This document shows positions 26,994 to 36,215 of a stretch of DNA of 64,000 nt, in pieces. How positions within the stretch are numbered: position 1 is the first letter of the stretch; every line of letters begins with the position of its first letter. The notes beneath the pieces are model-generated. The model saw only the letters and a list, made by a program, of their open reading frames with translations. It had not been told where the DNA came from and searched no databases. The stretch is from contig NZ_CP035494.1 in the NCBI RefSeq assembly GCF_004135285.1, positions 2,108,001 to 2,172,000 on the forward strand, written 5' to 3'. The DNA comes from Microbacterium protaetiae. Its GTDB lineage: Bacteria; Actinomycetota; Actinomycetes; Actinomycetales; Microbacteriaceae. The translations under genes were made by a program, and so were the position numbers.

Positions 26994-27865
26994 GCGAGAC
27001 CATGGCCCTGGTCGCGCCGGCGGTCGCGGGTCGAGTGGTCGACGCCGAGCTGTTCCGCCTCGATGCGGGCGGTGCCGAATCGAACGTCGCCGCGCACGTG
27101 GCCGCTCTCGGTCAGCAAGCCCGTTGGTTCAGCCGGTTGGGCACCGATCCGCTGGGCGATCGCGTCGCACGCCAACTGGCGATGCGCGGCGTGCAGCTTG
27201 ACGGTGTCATCCGCGATCCCGATCACCCGACGGGACTCTACGTGAAAGATCCGGGCAATGGGGTGCGCTATTACCGGGCGGGGTCGGCAGCATCCCATCT
27301 GACTCCGGCCGATGTCGATGCTGTGGACTGGACCGACGTCGAGGTGCTGCACATCTCGGGGATCACCGCGATCCTGTCACCGTCGGCGGCCGCGTTCCTT
27401 GATGCGCTCATCGCGCGTGCGCGGTCGCGCGACGTGGCGGTGAGTTTCGACGTCAACCATCGGGCGGCGCTGTGGGATGCCGCAACGGCCGCTCCGACGC
27501 TGGCCGCGCTCGCGCGCCAGGCCGACATCGTCTTCGTCGGCCGCGACGAAGCCGAAGGCCTGTGGGGCACCCCGACGGCCGAGGCGACCCGGGCCCTGCT
27601 GGGCGAGGTTCCCGAGCTCGTCGTCAAGGACGGCGACGTCGGTGCGACAGTGTTCGTCGACGACGAGGTCGTCTTCGAGCCCGCGCACCGGGTCGAGGTC
27701 GTCGACGTGGTCGGTGCCGGTGATGCGTTCGCCGGGGGATACCTGGCGGCTCTGTTGGGCGGGGCAGACCACGGCGCACGCCTGCGCGCCGGACATGAGC
27801 GCGCGGCGCTGACCCTGACGACGACGGGCGACTCGATCATCGAAGAAGTGCCCGTCATTCGCTGA
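26978..27865 (+). CDS. kdgK: 2-keto-3-deoxygluconate kinase (PfkB family)
   Basis: A 295-residue ribokinase-like kinase beginning VLLAVGETMALVAP. It has the sugar-binding GGAESNVAAHVAALG, the GLYVKD and YYRAGSAASHL strands typical of KDG kinases, and the C-terminal VVDVVGAGDAFAGGYLAALL with the catalytic Asp. It would phosphorylate the product of KduD. The likely GTG start at 26978 lies inside the kduI remnant, implying the two were once in one operon. It is separated by 2.9 kb from the main uronate operon. Confidence 0.88.
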   Translation: MLLAVGETMALVAPAVAGRVVDAELFRLDAGGAESNVAAHVAALGQQARWFSRLGTDPLGDRVARQLAMRGVQLDGVIRDPDHPTGLYVKDPGNGVRYYRAGSAASHLTPADVDAVDWTDVEVLHISGITAILSPSAAAFLDALIARARSRDVAVSFDVNHRAALWDAATAAPTLAALARQADIVFVGRDEAEGLWGTPTAEATRALLGEVPELVVKDGDVGATVFVDDEVVFEPAHRVEVVDVVGAGDAFAGGYLAALLGGADHGARLRAGHERAALTLTTTGDSIIEEVPVIR

Positions 27866-27868
27866 GAT

Positions 27869-28183
27869 TCAGCGCGATGTGCGCAGCAGGCGTGGCGGCG
27901 GTCCCTCGAGGCGGGCCACGGCGATCTTGACATCGACGAGTTCTGCGCGCACCCCGACGATCTCAGCTTCTATTTTCTCGAACCGGGCGTCGACCTTGTC
28001 GAACCGGGCGTCGACCTTGTCGAACCGCGCGTCGACCTTGTCGAACCGGGCGTCGACCTTGTCGAACCGAGTGTTGATCCACCTCGCCTGCCGAGACAGG
28101 AGCCCGGCGACACCGCCGAGGAACGTGACGGCGGCGACGAAGATCGCCACGATCACGCCGATGACGTCCGGTGTCACGGTCAT
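27869..28183 (-). CDS. small membrane protein with heptad-repeat coiled coil
   Basis: A 104-residue protein with one N-terminal transmembrane helix (VIGVIVAIFVAAVTFLGGVAG), followed by four exact FDKVDAR heptads and a degenerate fifth (FEKIEAE). The C-terminal segment is IVGVRAELVDVKIAVARLEG. The heptads come from a 21-bp DNA tandem repeat at about 27982-28066. It probably forms a membrane-tethered coiled-coil oligomer. Function unknown. The ATG at 28183 is supported by the following hydrophobic start; the longer upstream frame is not. Confidence 0.75.
   Translation of the reverse strand: MTVTPDVIGVIVAIFVAAVTFLGGVAGLLSRQARWINTRFDKVDARFDKVDARFDKVDARFDKVDARFEKIEAEIVGVRAELVDVKIAVARLEGPPPRLLRTSR
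27982..28066. repeat. 21-bp tandem repeat inside the coiled-coil gene
   Basis: Four copies of GTCGAACCGGGCGTCGACCTT, the third with a single change (CGCGCGT in place of CGGGCGT). Each copy codes for one heptad on the minus strand. Copy number is likely to vary between strains. Confidence 0.85.
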
Positions 28184-28308
28184 GCCCCCATTCTCCCGCG
28201 CCGACGGCGGGATGTCACGAGAGTACCCCGATGCGAATCCGCGTGTTCCTCCTGCGCGGGGATCGGTGGACAAGTAGCAGGATGCCCTCGCTGGGGAGGA
28301 GCCCCGCC

Positions 28309-29949
28309 CTACTCCCCGAGGGCCGTGCTGACGACGGTGCGGGCCTCTTGCTGCACCTGATGCAGGTGCTCCTCGCCCTTCAACGACTCCGCATAGAGCT
28401 TGTAGACATCTTCGGTGCCCGAGGGGCGGGCGGCGAACCACGCGTGCTCGGTCTGCACCTTGAGCCCGCCGATCGCAGCCCCGTTGCCCGGCGCATGCGA
28501 GAGCTTGGCGGTGATCTGTTCGCCGGCCAGCGACGTGGCGCTCACATCGTCGGGCGACAGCTTGCCCAGCGCCGCCTTCTGCGCAGGCGTCGCGGGCGCA
28601 TCCACGCGCTGATAGGCAGACTCGCCGAACTCGGCGGTCAGCTCCGCATAGCGCTGCGAGGGCGTCTTGCCGGTGACCGCGAGAATCTCCGATGCCAGCA
28701 GGCACAGCAGAATGCCGTCCTTGTCGGTCGTCCACACGCTGCCGTCCTTGCGCAGGAACGAGGCCCCGGCCGACTCCTCACCACCGAACGCCACCGAGCC
28801 GTCGAGCAACCCCGGTACAAACCACTTGAATCCGACCGGCACCTCCAGCAGACGACGATCGAGGGATGCCGCGACCCGGTCGATGATCATCGATGAGACG
28901 AGGGTCTTGCCCACCGCGGCATCCGCCGGCCACTCCGGCCGGTGCGAGAACAGATAGTCGATGGCGACCGCCAGATAGTGGTTCGGATTCATCAGGCCCG
29001 CGTCGGGGGTGACGATGCCGTGCCGGTCGGCGTCGGCGTCGTTGCCGGTGAGGATGTCGAACTCCTCACGCCGCGCCACCAGTGCCGCCATCGCCGAGGG
29101 CGAGGACGGGTCCATCCGGATCTTCTCGTCCCAGTCCAGCGTCATGAAGCGCCAAGTCGGGTCGACCTCGGGATTGACGACGGTCAGGTCGAGCTCGTAC
29201 ATCTCGGCGATGAGTGCCCAGTATTCGACCGAGGCGCCTCCCAACGGGTCGGCGCCGATGCGGATGCCGGCCGTGCGGATGGCCTCCACGTCGATGATGG
29301 AGCCCAGGTCGGCGACGTATTCCTGGCGGAAGTCGTAGCGTCCCAGCGTTCCTGAATCGATGTCGGCGAAGCGGGTGCGCCGCACCTCTTCGAGGCCGTC
29401 GGCGATGAGCGCATTGGCGCGGTCGGCGATCCAGCCGGTGGCGTCGGTGTCGGCGGGGCCGCCCGAGGGCGGGTTGTACTTGAAGCCGCCGTCGGCCGGC
29501 GGGTTGTGACTGGGGGTCACCACGATGCCGTCAGCCCGTGCCGGGTCTGCGGCATCCCGCCCCCTGTTGTAGGTGAGAATCGCGTGGCTGAGCGCCGGGG
29601 TGGGCACCCAGGCATCCCGTGCGTCGATGCGCACGTCGACGCCGTTGGCGACGAGCACCTCGATCGCGGTGCGCTCGGCCGGTCGCGACAGGCCGTGCGT
29701 GTCGCGACCCAGAAAGAGCGGGCCGGCGATGCCCTGTCCGGTGCGATAGTCGACGATGGCCTGCGTGGTGGCCAGGATGTGGTCTTCGTTGAAGCTGCGG
29801 TTCAGGCTCGATCCGCGGTGGCCGCTGGTTCCGAACACCACTCGCTGAGCGGAATCGGCGGCATCGGGTTTCAGGTCGTAATAGGCGTTGATGACTTCGT
29901 CGATGTCGATGAGGTCGGATTCGGCGGCGGGCTGTCCTGCACGGCTCAT
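28309..29949 (-). CDS. pgm: phosphoglucomutase (alpha-D-glucose specific)
   Basis: A 546-residue phosphohexomutase, the normal length for bacterial Pgm. It shows [17 protein letters not shown], the phosphoserine loop [18 protein letters not shown], the metal loop [11 protein letters not shown], the sugar loop [12 protein letters not shown] and the phosphate-binding RPSGTED. It interconverts glucose 1- and 6-phosphate, linking the Leloir pathway to glycolysis. The ATG at 29949 ([17 protein letters not shown]) is chosen over an upstream TTG-like extension. It diverges from pheA. Confidence 0.95.
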   Translation of the reverse strand: MSRAGQPAAESDLIDIDEVINAYYDLKPDAADSAQRVVFGTSGHRGSSLNRSFNEDHILATTQAIVDYRTGQGIAGPLFLGRDTHGLSRPAERTAIEVLVANGVDVRIDARDAWVPTPALSHAILTYNRGRDAADPARADGIVVTPSHNPPADGGFKYNPPSGGPADTDATGWIADRANALIADGLEEVRRTRFADIDSGTLGRYDFRQEYVADLGSIIDVEAIRTAGIRIGADPLGGASVEYWALIAEMYELDLTVVNPEVDPTWRFMTLDWDEKIRMDPSSPSAMAALVARREEFDILTGNDADADRHGIVTPDAGLMNPNHYLAVAIDYLFSHRPEWPADAAVGKTLVSSMIIDRVAASLDRRLLEVPVGFKWFVPGLLDGSVAFGGEESAGASFLRKDGSVWTTDKDGILLCLLASEILAVTGKTPSQRYAELTAEFGESAYQRVDAPATPAQKAALGKLSPDDVSATSLAGEQITAKLSHAPGNGAAIGGLKVQTEHAWFAARPSGTEDVYKLYAESLKGEEHLHQVQQEARTVVSTALGE

Positions 29950-30026
29950 GACCCCAGTCTGCCTGGTTCGGGGCAGGGATGACACTGTGAAAATGGGATG
30001 GCCCACCGGCTCGCTAGGCTGTGACG

Positions 30027-30983
30027 GTGAGCTCTGACGCCGAGGCAGCCGTCCGCACCTACAGCTATCTGGGTCCGGCGGGCACTTTCACCGAGGCGGC
30101 GCTGGCGCAGGTGCCCGAGGCGCGCGGACAGGTCTGGCACCCCGTCCGCAATGTCGGTGAGGCCCTCGACGACGTGGTCAGCGGGCGGTCGGATGCCGCG
30201 ATGATAGCGATCGAGAACTCGGTCGACGGTGGCGTCTCGACCACGCAAGACGCCCTGGCCACCATGCCGGGGTTGCGCATCGTGGGGGAGTACCTGGTGC
30301 CGGTGCAGTTCGTGCTGGTGGGTCGGCCCGGCGCGACGCTGGCCGATGTCTCGGTCATCGCGGCGCACCCGGTTGCCTATGGGCAGTGCCTGGTCTGGCT
30401 CGGCGACGCGCTGCCCGCGCACGCGCATGTGCCCTCGTCGAGCAATGTCGCCGCGGCACTCGACATGCTCGACGGTGTCGGCGGCGCGGATGCCGCGATA
30501 GCGCCGCCCGGCATCCTCGAGCATCACGATCTGCAACTGCTCGCCGAGAACATCGGCGACAACCCGAAGGCCGTCACGCGCTTCGTGCTCGTCTCGCGCA
30601 CTGTCGCCCCGCCGCCGCCCACCGGTGCCGACAAGACCTCGCTCATCGTCGAGCTGCCCGACGACCACCCTGGAGCCCTGCTCGACATGCTCGAGCAATT
30701 CGCGACGCGCGGCATCAACCTGTCGCTGCTGGCCTCGCGACCCATCGGCGACGAACTGGGACGCTACCGCTTCGTGGTCGATGCCGACGGCCACGTGCTC
30801 GACGAGCGCATGGCCGACGCCCTGCTCGGGCTGCGCCGGTTCAGCCCGCAGGTCGTGTTCTTGGGGTCGTACCCGCGCGCCGACCGCGCAATAGTGCACT
30901 ACCCGAGCCGCTACTCCGACGACGTGTTCGTCGAGGCCCGCGACTGGCTGCGCGGCCTCATCTCGGGCGAGCCCGAGGAGTAG
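30027..30983 (+). CDS. pheA: prephenate dehydratase
   Basis: A 318-residue monofunctional prephenate dehydratase (phenylalanine synthesis). It contains [13 protein letters not shown], the catalytic [19 protein letters not shown] region, and [15 protein letters not shown]-terminal ACT regulatory domain follows ([19 protein letters not shown], then [11 protein letters not shown], the phenylalanine-binding ESRP-like motif). TAGGCT at 30015-30020 lies six bases before this GTG, so the mRNA is probably leaderless and this start is preferred to the GTG at 30021. Confidence 0.95.
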   Translation: MSSDAEAAVRTYSYLGPAGTFTEAALAQVPEARGQVWHPVRNVGEALDDVVSGRSDAAMIAIENSVDGGVSTTQDALATMPGLRIVGEYLVPVQFVLVGRPGATLADVSVIAAHPVAYGQCLVWLGDALPAHAHVPSSSNVAAALDMLDGVGGADAAIAPPGILEHHDLQLLAENIGDNPKAVTRFVLVSRTVAPPPPTGADKTSLIVELPDDHPGALLDMLEQFATRGINLSLLASRPIGDELGRYRFVVDADGHVLDERMADALLGLRRFSPQVVFLGSYPRADRAIVHYPSRYSDDVFVEARDWLRGLISGEPEE

Positions 30984-31018
30984 GCGGCGCGGGGTGCGGA
31001 CCCCGCGGCGCCGCGCTG

Positions 31019-31265
31019 TCGGCCTCTCCCTGGCTCGTCGGCCTCTCCCTGGCTCGTCGGCCTCTCCCTGGCTCGTCGGCCTCTCCCTGGCTCGTCGGCC
31101 TCTCCCTGGCTCGTCGGCCTCTCCCTGGCTCGTCGGCCTCTCCCTGGCTCGTCGGCCTCTCCCTGGCTCGTCGGCCTCTCCCTGGCTCGTCGGCCTCTCC
31201 CTGGCTCGTCGGCCTCTCCCTGGCTCGTCGGCCTCTCCCTGGCTCGTCGGCCTCTCCCTGGCTCG
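31019..31265. repeat. 13 exact tandem copies of a 19-bp repeat
   Basis: The unit TCGGCCTCTCCCTGGCTCG is repeated 13 times without a single mismatch (247 bp). It lies 35 bp after pheA and runs straight into a 17-bp perfect hairpin. There are no spacers between the copies, so it is not a CRISPR array. Neither strand shows a credible gene; the region 30984-31458 holds only this repeat and the hairpins that follow. Confidence 0.97.
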
Positions 31266-31305
31266 TCGGCATTTCTCCTCGCCCGAGCCGAGGAGAAATG
31301 CCGAC
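31265..31305. terminator. strong 17-bp hairpin after the 19-bp repeats
   Basis: GTCGGCATTTCTCCTCG (31265-31281) and CGAGGAGAAATGCCGAC (31289-31305) pair perfectly around a 7-nt loop. A second, smaller stem GCGAGGA/TCCTCGC follows (31306-31337) with TCTTTTC and CTTTTC between. It may be a bidirectional terminator for pheA and the convergent LLM gene. Confidence 0.7.
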
Positions 31306-31458
31306 GCGAGGATCTTTTCACGCTTTTCGGTCCTCGCTTCGGCAGGTCTCCTCGCCTGAGCCGAGGGGCGGCGCGCAGCCGGCGTGCGGCAGCGGCTGGT
31401 GCGACGCGCATCGCGCTGGCAGCGGAGGGATGCTGCGGGCCCGGGGCGCGCCGCGACC

Positions 31459-32511
31459 TCAGTCGCGCCCGAGCGCGGCGGCCAGCAGCTCGAGCGTCTG
31501 CACGCGGCCGGGGGCGGCATCCATCGGCTCGCCCTCGTAAGACCCCGCGATCGGCGAGATCATGACCTCGTCGACGCCCCATCTCTGGGCGAAGGCCCGC
31601 AGAGCGGTGGCCACCTCGTCGCCGGTGCCCACGAACCACTTCGCCCGCATGCCGTCGACGATCGTCTGGGCCATGCCGTCCAGCCGCTCTGCCTGAGCCT
31701 GTTCGACGGTCTCGAGGGGTTGCATCGGCTTGTTCGTGCGCAGGCGGGCCATGCTGCGCAGCTGCGGCAGGGCGCGCTCTTCGGCCTCGGCGGCCGTCGG
31801 CGCTGCAATCGCGTTGGCGGTCAGGAAAGTGCGCGGCTCGGGATGCTGCGGTGAAGGCTGATACTGACTGCGATACAGCTCAAGGGCGCGCTGCAGCCCT
31901 TCGCCCGAGAAGTGGTTCGCGAACACGTAAGGCAAGCCCAGCGACGCCGCCAATTGCGCCGAGTAGTCGCTGGATCCCAGCAGCCACACCTCGGGCGCAC
32001 CGGTGGCGGCCGGAGTCGCGTGCACATCGTACGTTCCGCCGCTGGTGAACTGCACGGTCGCGCCCTCGGCGCCGACCAGGCGCGTGATGTCGCGCACATG
32101 CTCGGGAAAGCGCTCGACGTCGCTGGTGGTGCCCGACATGCGCAGCAGCTGGGTGATGACCGGGTCGCTGCCGGGCGCCCGCCCAATGCCGAGATCGATG
32201 CGGCCGGGGGCGAGGGCCTCGAGCGCCGCGAACTGCTCGGCCACCACGAGCGGAGAGTGGTTGGGCAGCATCACGCCGCCCGATCCGATGCGGATGCGCG
32301 AGGTGCGTGCCGCCGCGGCGGCTGACAGGACCGGAGGGGTGGTCGAGGCGACCGCCGGCATGTTGTGGTGCTCCGCGAACCAATAGCGGCGGAACCCGAG
32401 TGCGTCGGCACGGGCGGCGAGGGCAAGCGACGCCGCGACCGCCTGGGCGCTTGTCTGTGACGTGCGTACGGGCACGAGGTCGAGAACGGAGAGTGCGGGA
32501 GAAGTGCTCAT
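31459..32511 (-). CDS. LLM-class flavin-dependent oxidoreductase
   Basis: A 350-residue luciferase-like monooxygenase of the MsnO8 type. It contains LDLVPVRTSQTSAQAVAASL, GFRRYWFAEHHNMPAVASTTP, GGVMLPNHSPLVVAEQFAAL, RIDLGIGRAPGSDP and WLLGSSDYSAQLAASLGLPY. It probably uses F420 or FMN to oxidise an unknown substrate. The ATG at 32511 gives the standard MSTSPALSVLDLVPV start. It diverges from a TetR gene, with a palindrome between, and is probably its target. Confidence 0.9.
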   Translation of the reverse strand: MSTSPALSVLDLVPVRTSQTSAQAVAASLALAARADALGFRRYWFAEHHNMPAVASTTPPVLSAAAAARTSRIRIGSGGVMLPNHSPLVVAEQFAALEALAPGRIDLGIGRAPGSDPVITQLLRMSGTTSDVERFPEHVRDITRLVGAEGATVQFTSGGTYDVHATPAATGAPEVWLLGSSDYSAQLAASLGLPYVFANHFSGEGLQRALELYRSQYQPSPQHPEPRTFLTANAIAAPTAAEAEERALPQLRSMARLRTNKPMQPLETVEQAQAERLDGMAQTIVDGMRAKWFVGTGDEVATALRAFAQRWGVDEVMISPIAGSYEGEPMDAAPGRVQTLELLAAALGRD

Positions 32512-32641
32512 CTCTGACCACAACACACCCAGGTACCTGTTGCATTCCTGTGGCGCCGGTGGGTACCGGATCCCACGCGGCACCCACCGTCGCTCCCGGC
32601 GTGGTCCCCAGAACCCGCACCGAGGAGACGTCACATCCACA

Positions 32642-32665
32642 GAACCGGACGCAACCGTCCGGTTC
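32642..32665. promoter_or_regulatory. TetR operator palindrome
   Basis: GAACCGGAC (32642-32650) and GTCCGGTTC (32657-32665) are perfect inverted arms with a 6-bp spacer. They lie between the divergent LLM and tetR genes, about 45 bp upstream of the leaderless tetR promoter. Confidence 0.75.
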
Positions 32666-32720
32666 AATGATGACACGGATCTCATGCGGGCGCCAAGGGC
32701 CGCCGGGCTAGCCTGGAACC

Positions 32721-33353
32721 GTGCCATACGGGGGAGCTTCCACGCGTGCTGATGCGCGGGCGAACCGACGCAAGCTCCTGGATGCCGCGGGTGCACTGAT
32801 CGCAGAACGCGGTATCGACGTGCCCCTGCATGAGATCGCCGACCGCGCCGGGGTGGGTGTGGGCACCCTCTATCGCAACTTCGCCGACCGCGATGCCCTG
32901 CTGCTGGCGCTGGGCGACCGTTCGGCGCAGCGGTTCAAAGACATCGCCCGCGCGGCAGCGGCGGCCCCGACCGCGTGGAAGGCCATCGAGATCTACGTCG
33001 ACGGGTACATCGCGCTGTACACGGATTTTCCCTGGATGGTCGATATGCGGGTGGAGGACCGCCGGCTGCGGCGCCGCGACGACGAGGATGCCGCAACCGC
33101 GCAAGCCGTCGTCGATCGCGCACATGCCGAAGGCACGCTGCGACCCGACGCGGGGATGCCCGACATCGCTTTCGCGGCGACCATGGTCGCCGCCATGACC
33201 TACCTGCCACAGCCCGTGCGCGCGAGCATTGTGCCGCGCCTGCGTGACATCGTGCTCGACGGGCTGCGGGCCGAGGGGTTGCCGAGGCCGCCGTTGGGAG
33301 CGTCGACGATGTCAGTCGACGAGTTGAAGGCGTTTGTTCGCCCGCTTGCGTGA
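32721..33353 (+). CDS. TetR-family transcriptional regulator
   Basis: A 210-residue TetR protein. The helix-turn-helix VPLHEIADRAGVGVGTLYRNF lies at residues ~34-54, and a ligand domain with a C-terminal TetR_C-type fold follows. TAGCCT at 32709-32714 ends six bases before the GTG start, so translation is probably leaderless. Its stop codon lies within the palindrome that serves the next gene (33346-33362). Confidence 0.92.
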   Translation: MPYGGASTRADARANRRKLLDAAGALIAERGIDVPLHEIADRAGVGVGTLYRNFADRDALLLALGDRSAQRFKDIARAAAAAPTAWKAIEIYVDGYIALYTDFPWMVDMRVEDRRLRRRDDEDAATAQAVVDRAHAEGTLRPDAGMPDIAFAATMVAAMTYLPQPVRASIVPRLRDIVLDGLRAEGLPRPPLGASTMSVDELKAFVRPLA

Positions 33354-33362
33354 ATCACGCAA
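33346..33362. promoter_or_regulatory. perfect 17-bp LacI-type operator
   Basis: TTGCGTGAATCACGCAA is a perfect palindrome around a central A. It overlaps the tetR stop codon and lies just upstream of the TACACT (33372-33377) promoter box of the lacI-type gene. It fits autoregulation. Confidence 0.8.
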
Positions 33363-33384
33363 GTTCTTGCGTACACTGAGGGTC

Positions 33385-34392
33385 ATGTCGAAACGCCTTG
33401 CCGAGGTTGCCCGCAAAGTAGGAGTCAGCGAAGCGACGGTCAGCCGTGTGCTCAACGGCAAGCCGGGTGTTTCGGATGCCACTCGTCAAGCCGTGCTCAC
33501 GGCGCTCGACGTGCTCGGCTACGAGCGTCCGACAAAACTGCGCGGCGAGCGCGCGCGCCTTGTCGGGCTCGTGCTGCCCGAGTTGACGAACCCGATTTTT
33601 CCCGCGCTCGCCGAGATCATCGGCGGCGCGCTCACCCAGAACGGCTACACCCCGCTGCTGTGCACCCAGAATGCCGGGGGGATCACCGAGGCGGACTATG
33701 TCGACCTGCTGCTGCAGCAGCAGGTATCGGGGGTGGTCTTCCTCGGTGGGAACTACAGCCAGGCCGACGCACCGCACGAGCACTACGAGCGACTACGCGA
33801 TGTGAAGCTGCCCACCGTGCTGGTCAACGCGCGCATTCCGGGTCTGTCGTTTCCCACCGTGTCCACCGACGACGCCGCCGCCGCCGAGCAGGCAGTGTTG
33901 CACCTTTATCAGCTCGGGCACCGGCGTATCGGCATGCTCATGGGCCCGGCCGATCACATTCCCTCGCAGCGCAAGCTCACGGCCGCGGCGCCCCTACTGG
34001 AGCGACTGGGAGCACCGCTGCGTGCAGACATGGTCGTGCAAGGGCTGTACTCGCTCGAGTCGGGGCAGGCCGGAGCAGCTCGTCTCATCGATGGCGGGGC
34101 CACGGCTGTCGTCTGCGCCAGCGATCCTCTGGCGCTGGGTGCCGTGCGCGCGGCACGGCGGCGGGGGCTGAGCGTGCCCGGGCAGTTCAGCGTGGTCGGC
34201 TTCGACGATTCCGCACTGATGAGCTGCACCGAACCGCCGCTGACCACCGTGCGTCAGCCGATCGAGTCGATGGGGCGCACTGTGATCGAGCTGCTGCTCT
34301 CGCAGATCGCCGGCACTGCCGAGGCGGGCGATGAGCTGCTCTTCGAGCCTGAGCTCGTGCTGCGCGCCTCGACCGGGCCCGTTCCGGCGTAG
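33385..34392 (+). CDS. LacI-family regulator of the alpha-glucoside operon
   Basis: A 335-residue repressor. The HTH is LAEVARKVGVSEATVSRVLNG; the sensor domain contains GLVLPELTNPIFPALAEIIGG, HLYQLGHRRIGMLMGP and QFSVVGFDDSALMSCTEPPLTTV. The ATG at 33385 lies seven bases after a TACACT box, so it is near-leaderless. A perfect palindrome precedes the promoter. It sits directly upstream of the GH13/ABC importer operon in the same orientation and is the probable repressor of that operon. Confidence 0.92.
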   Translation: MSKRLAEVARKVGVSEATVSRVLNGKPGVSDATRQAVLTALDVLGYERPTKLRGERARLVGLVLPELTNPIFPALAEIIGGALTQNGYTPLLCTQNAGGITEADYVDLLLQQQVSGVVFLGGNYSQADAPHEHYERLRDVKLPTVLVNARIPGLSFPTVSTDDAAAAEQAVLHLYQLGHRRIGMLMGPADHIPSQRKLTAAAPLLERLGAPLRADMVVQGLYSLESGQAGAARLIDGGATAVVCASDPLALGAVRAARRRGLSVPGQFSVVGFDDSALMSCTEPPLTTVRQPIESMGRTVIELLLSQIAGTAEAGDELLFEPELVLRASTGPVPA

Positions 34393-34469
34393 GCATCACG
34401 CGGTGGCGGTGATCGGCCCGTTTCCCGCGCCGTGATGCAATCGTGATTTTGCGAGTATTTGTCAACTAC

Positions 34470-34498
34470 TTGCGCGGTGACGGTTGAGAAGCTACATT
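34470..34498 (+). promoter_or_regulatory. predicted promoter of the GH13/ABC operon
   Basis: TTGCGC (34470-34475) and TACATT (34493-34498) are spaced by 17 bp. The sequence TTGCGCGGTGAC resembles the left half of the LacI palindrome TTGCGTGA at 33346, so the repressor may bind across the -35 box. Confidence 0.5.
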
Positions 34499-34537
34499 CT
34501 TCATCAATCGCACGACCCCGATGATCGAGGAGCCGCA

Positions 34538-36169
34538 GTGGACAGTGACGTCGACGACCCGCAGTGGTGGCGCAGCGCCGTGATCTATCAGGTGTATGTG
34601 CGCAGCTTCGCTGACGGCAACGGCGATGGCACCGGCGATCTCGCCGGAGTCCGTGAGCGGCTGCCCTACCTGAAGGAGCTCGGCGTCGACGCTCTCTGGT
34701 TCACGCCCTGGTATCCCAGCCCGATGGCCGACGGCGGGTATGACGTGCAGGACTATCGCGCGATCGACCCGCGCTTCGGCACGCTGGCCGAAGCCGAGGC
34801 GCTCATCCGTGAAGCGCTGGCCGTCGGCATCCGCACGATCATCGACGTCGTCCCCAACCACATCAGTGCCCAGCATCCCTGGTTCCAAGCCGCGCTGGCC
34901 GCCGGCCCCGGCAGCCCCGAGCGCGAGAGGTTCTGGTTCCATCCCGGCAAGGGCGCCGACGGAGGCGAGATGCCGACGCACTGGGAGTCGAACTTCCAGG
35001 GCACGACGTGGACCCGCACCACCAACCCCGACGGCACCCCCGGCGAGTGGTATCTGCACCTTTTCGCCCCCGAGCAGCCCGACCTCAACTGGAACCATCC
35101 CGATGTGCGGCGCGAGCACGAAGATGTGCTGCGCTTCTGGTTCGACCGTGGTGTGGCAGGGGTGCGCATCGACTCCGCCGCGCTGCTGATCAAGGATCCC
35201 GACCTGCCCGAAGTGGGGGAGAAGCCCGACCACCCCACCGAAGACCGCGACGAACTGCACGACGTGTACCGGTCGTGGCGGGCCATCGCCGATTCGTACC
35301 CCGGCACGCGGGTGCTCGTCGGTGAGATCTGGCTGCCCGACATCGAGCGGTTCGCCAAGTACCTGCGACCCGACGAGATGCACACCGCCTTCAACTTCGA
35401 CTTCCTCGCTCGCCCGTGGGGTGCTGCCTCGTTCCGCGAGTCCATCGACGCTACCCTCGCCGCACACGCACCGGTGGGCGCGCCCAGCACCTGGGTGCTC
35501 TCCAACCACGATGTGACGCGACCGGTCACCCGGTACGGGCGCGAAGACACCGCCTTCGCGTTCCTGAAGAAGCGGTTCGGCGTGCCCACCGATCCCGACC
35601 TGGGACTGCACCGCGCCCGCGCGGCGGCCCTTCTGGTGGCCGCCCTGCCCGGCAGCCTGTACATCTACCAGGGCGACGAGCTCGGTCTTCCCGAGGTCGA
35701 GGATCTGCCGCGCGAACTCCTCCAAGACCCCATGCACTACCGCTCCGGCGGCGTCGACCCGGGGCGGGACGGATGCCGCGTCCCGTTGCCGTGGGCCGGC
35801 GATCGCCCGCCGTTCGGCTTCAGTCCCGACGGCGTGACCACGTGGCTTCCGCAGCCCGCGTCGTGGCGGGACCTGACCGTGCAGACGCAGCAGGACGATC
35901 CCGATTCGACGCTGAATCTGTACCGCGCCGCGCTGCGGCTGCGCCGCGGCATCCCTGACCTTCCCCTCGAATGGATGGCGGGGCTCGACCCCGACGTCCT
36001 CGCCTTCCGACGCGGCGGCACCTTCGCCTGCGTCGTCAACACGGGCGATGAGCCCGTGTCGCTGCCCGCGCACGACACCGTGCTGCTGACGAGCGTGCCG
36101 CTCGACGGTGGGATGCTGCCGGGCGATGCCGCCGCTTGGATCCACACCACCCACCACACCGAGGGATGA
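34538..36169 (+). CDS. GH13 alpha-glucosidase (oligo-alpha-glucosidase type)
   Basis: A 543-residue glycoside hydrolase family 13 enzyme starting WWRSAVIYQVYVRSFADGNGDG. The conserved regions are IDVVPNH, GVRIDSAALL (nucleophile Asp), VLVGEIW (acid/base Glu) and LSNHDVTR (stabilising Asp). The family splits terminal alpha-glucosidic bonds of maltose, trehalose- or isomaltose-type sugars; the precise linkage cannot be read here. It is cytosolic, with no signal peptide. The GTG at 34538 follows CGAGGAGCCGCA. It is the first gene of an importer operon. Confidence 0.93.
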   Translation: MDSDVDDPQWWRSAVIYQVYVRSFADGNGDGTGDLAGVRERLPYLKELGVDALWFTPWYPSPMADGGYDVQDYRAIDPRFGTLAEAEALIREALAVGIRTIIDVVPNHISAQHPWFQAALAAGPGSPERERFWFHPGKGADGGEMPTHWESNFQGTTWTRTTNPDGTPGEWYLHLFAPEQPDLNWNHPDVRREHEDVLRFWFDRGVAGVRIDSAALLIKDPDLPEVGEKPDHPTEDRDELHDVYRSWRAIADSYPGTRVLVGEIWLPDIERFAKYLRPDEMHTAFNFDFLARPWGAASFRESIDATLAAHAPVGAPSTWVLSNHDVTRPVTRYGREDTAFAFLKKRFGVPTDPDLGLHRARAAALLVAALPGSLYIYQGDELGLPEVEDLPRELLQDPMHYRSGGVDPGRDGCRVPLPWAGDRPPFGFSPDGVTTWLPQPASWRDLTVQTQQDDPDSTLNLYRAALRLRRGIPDLPLEWMAGLDPDVLAFRRGGTFACVVNTGDEPVSLPAHDTVLLTSVPLDGGMLPGDAAAWIHTTHHTEG

Positions 36170-36215
36170 CCCGACGTCACGAGGCCGACGTCGCCCTCAC
36201 ACGAAAGGAAAGACG

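Noticed and set aside
31019..31265. CRISPR array
   Set aside because: The 19-bp units follow each other with no spacers, and no cas genes are present.
30958..31272. Minus-strand protein of RARERPTSQGEADEPGRG repeats
   Set aside because: It is only a translation of the 19-bp repeat and has no ribosome site or non-repeat domain.
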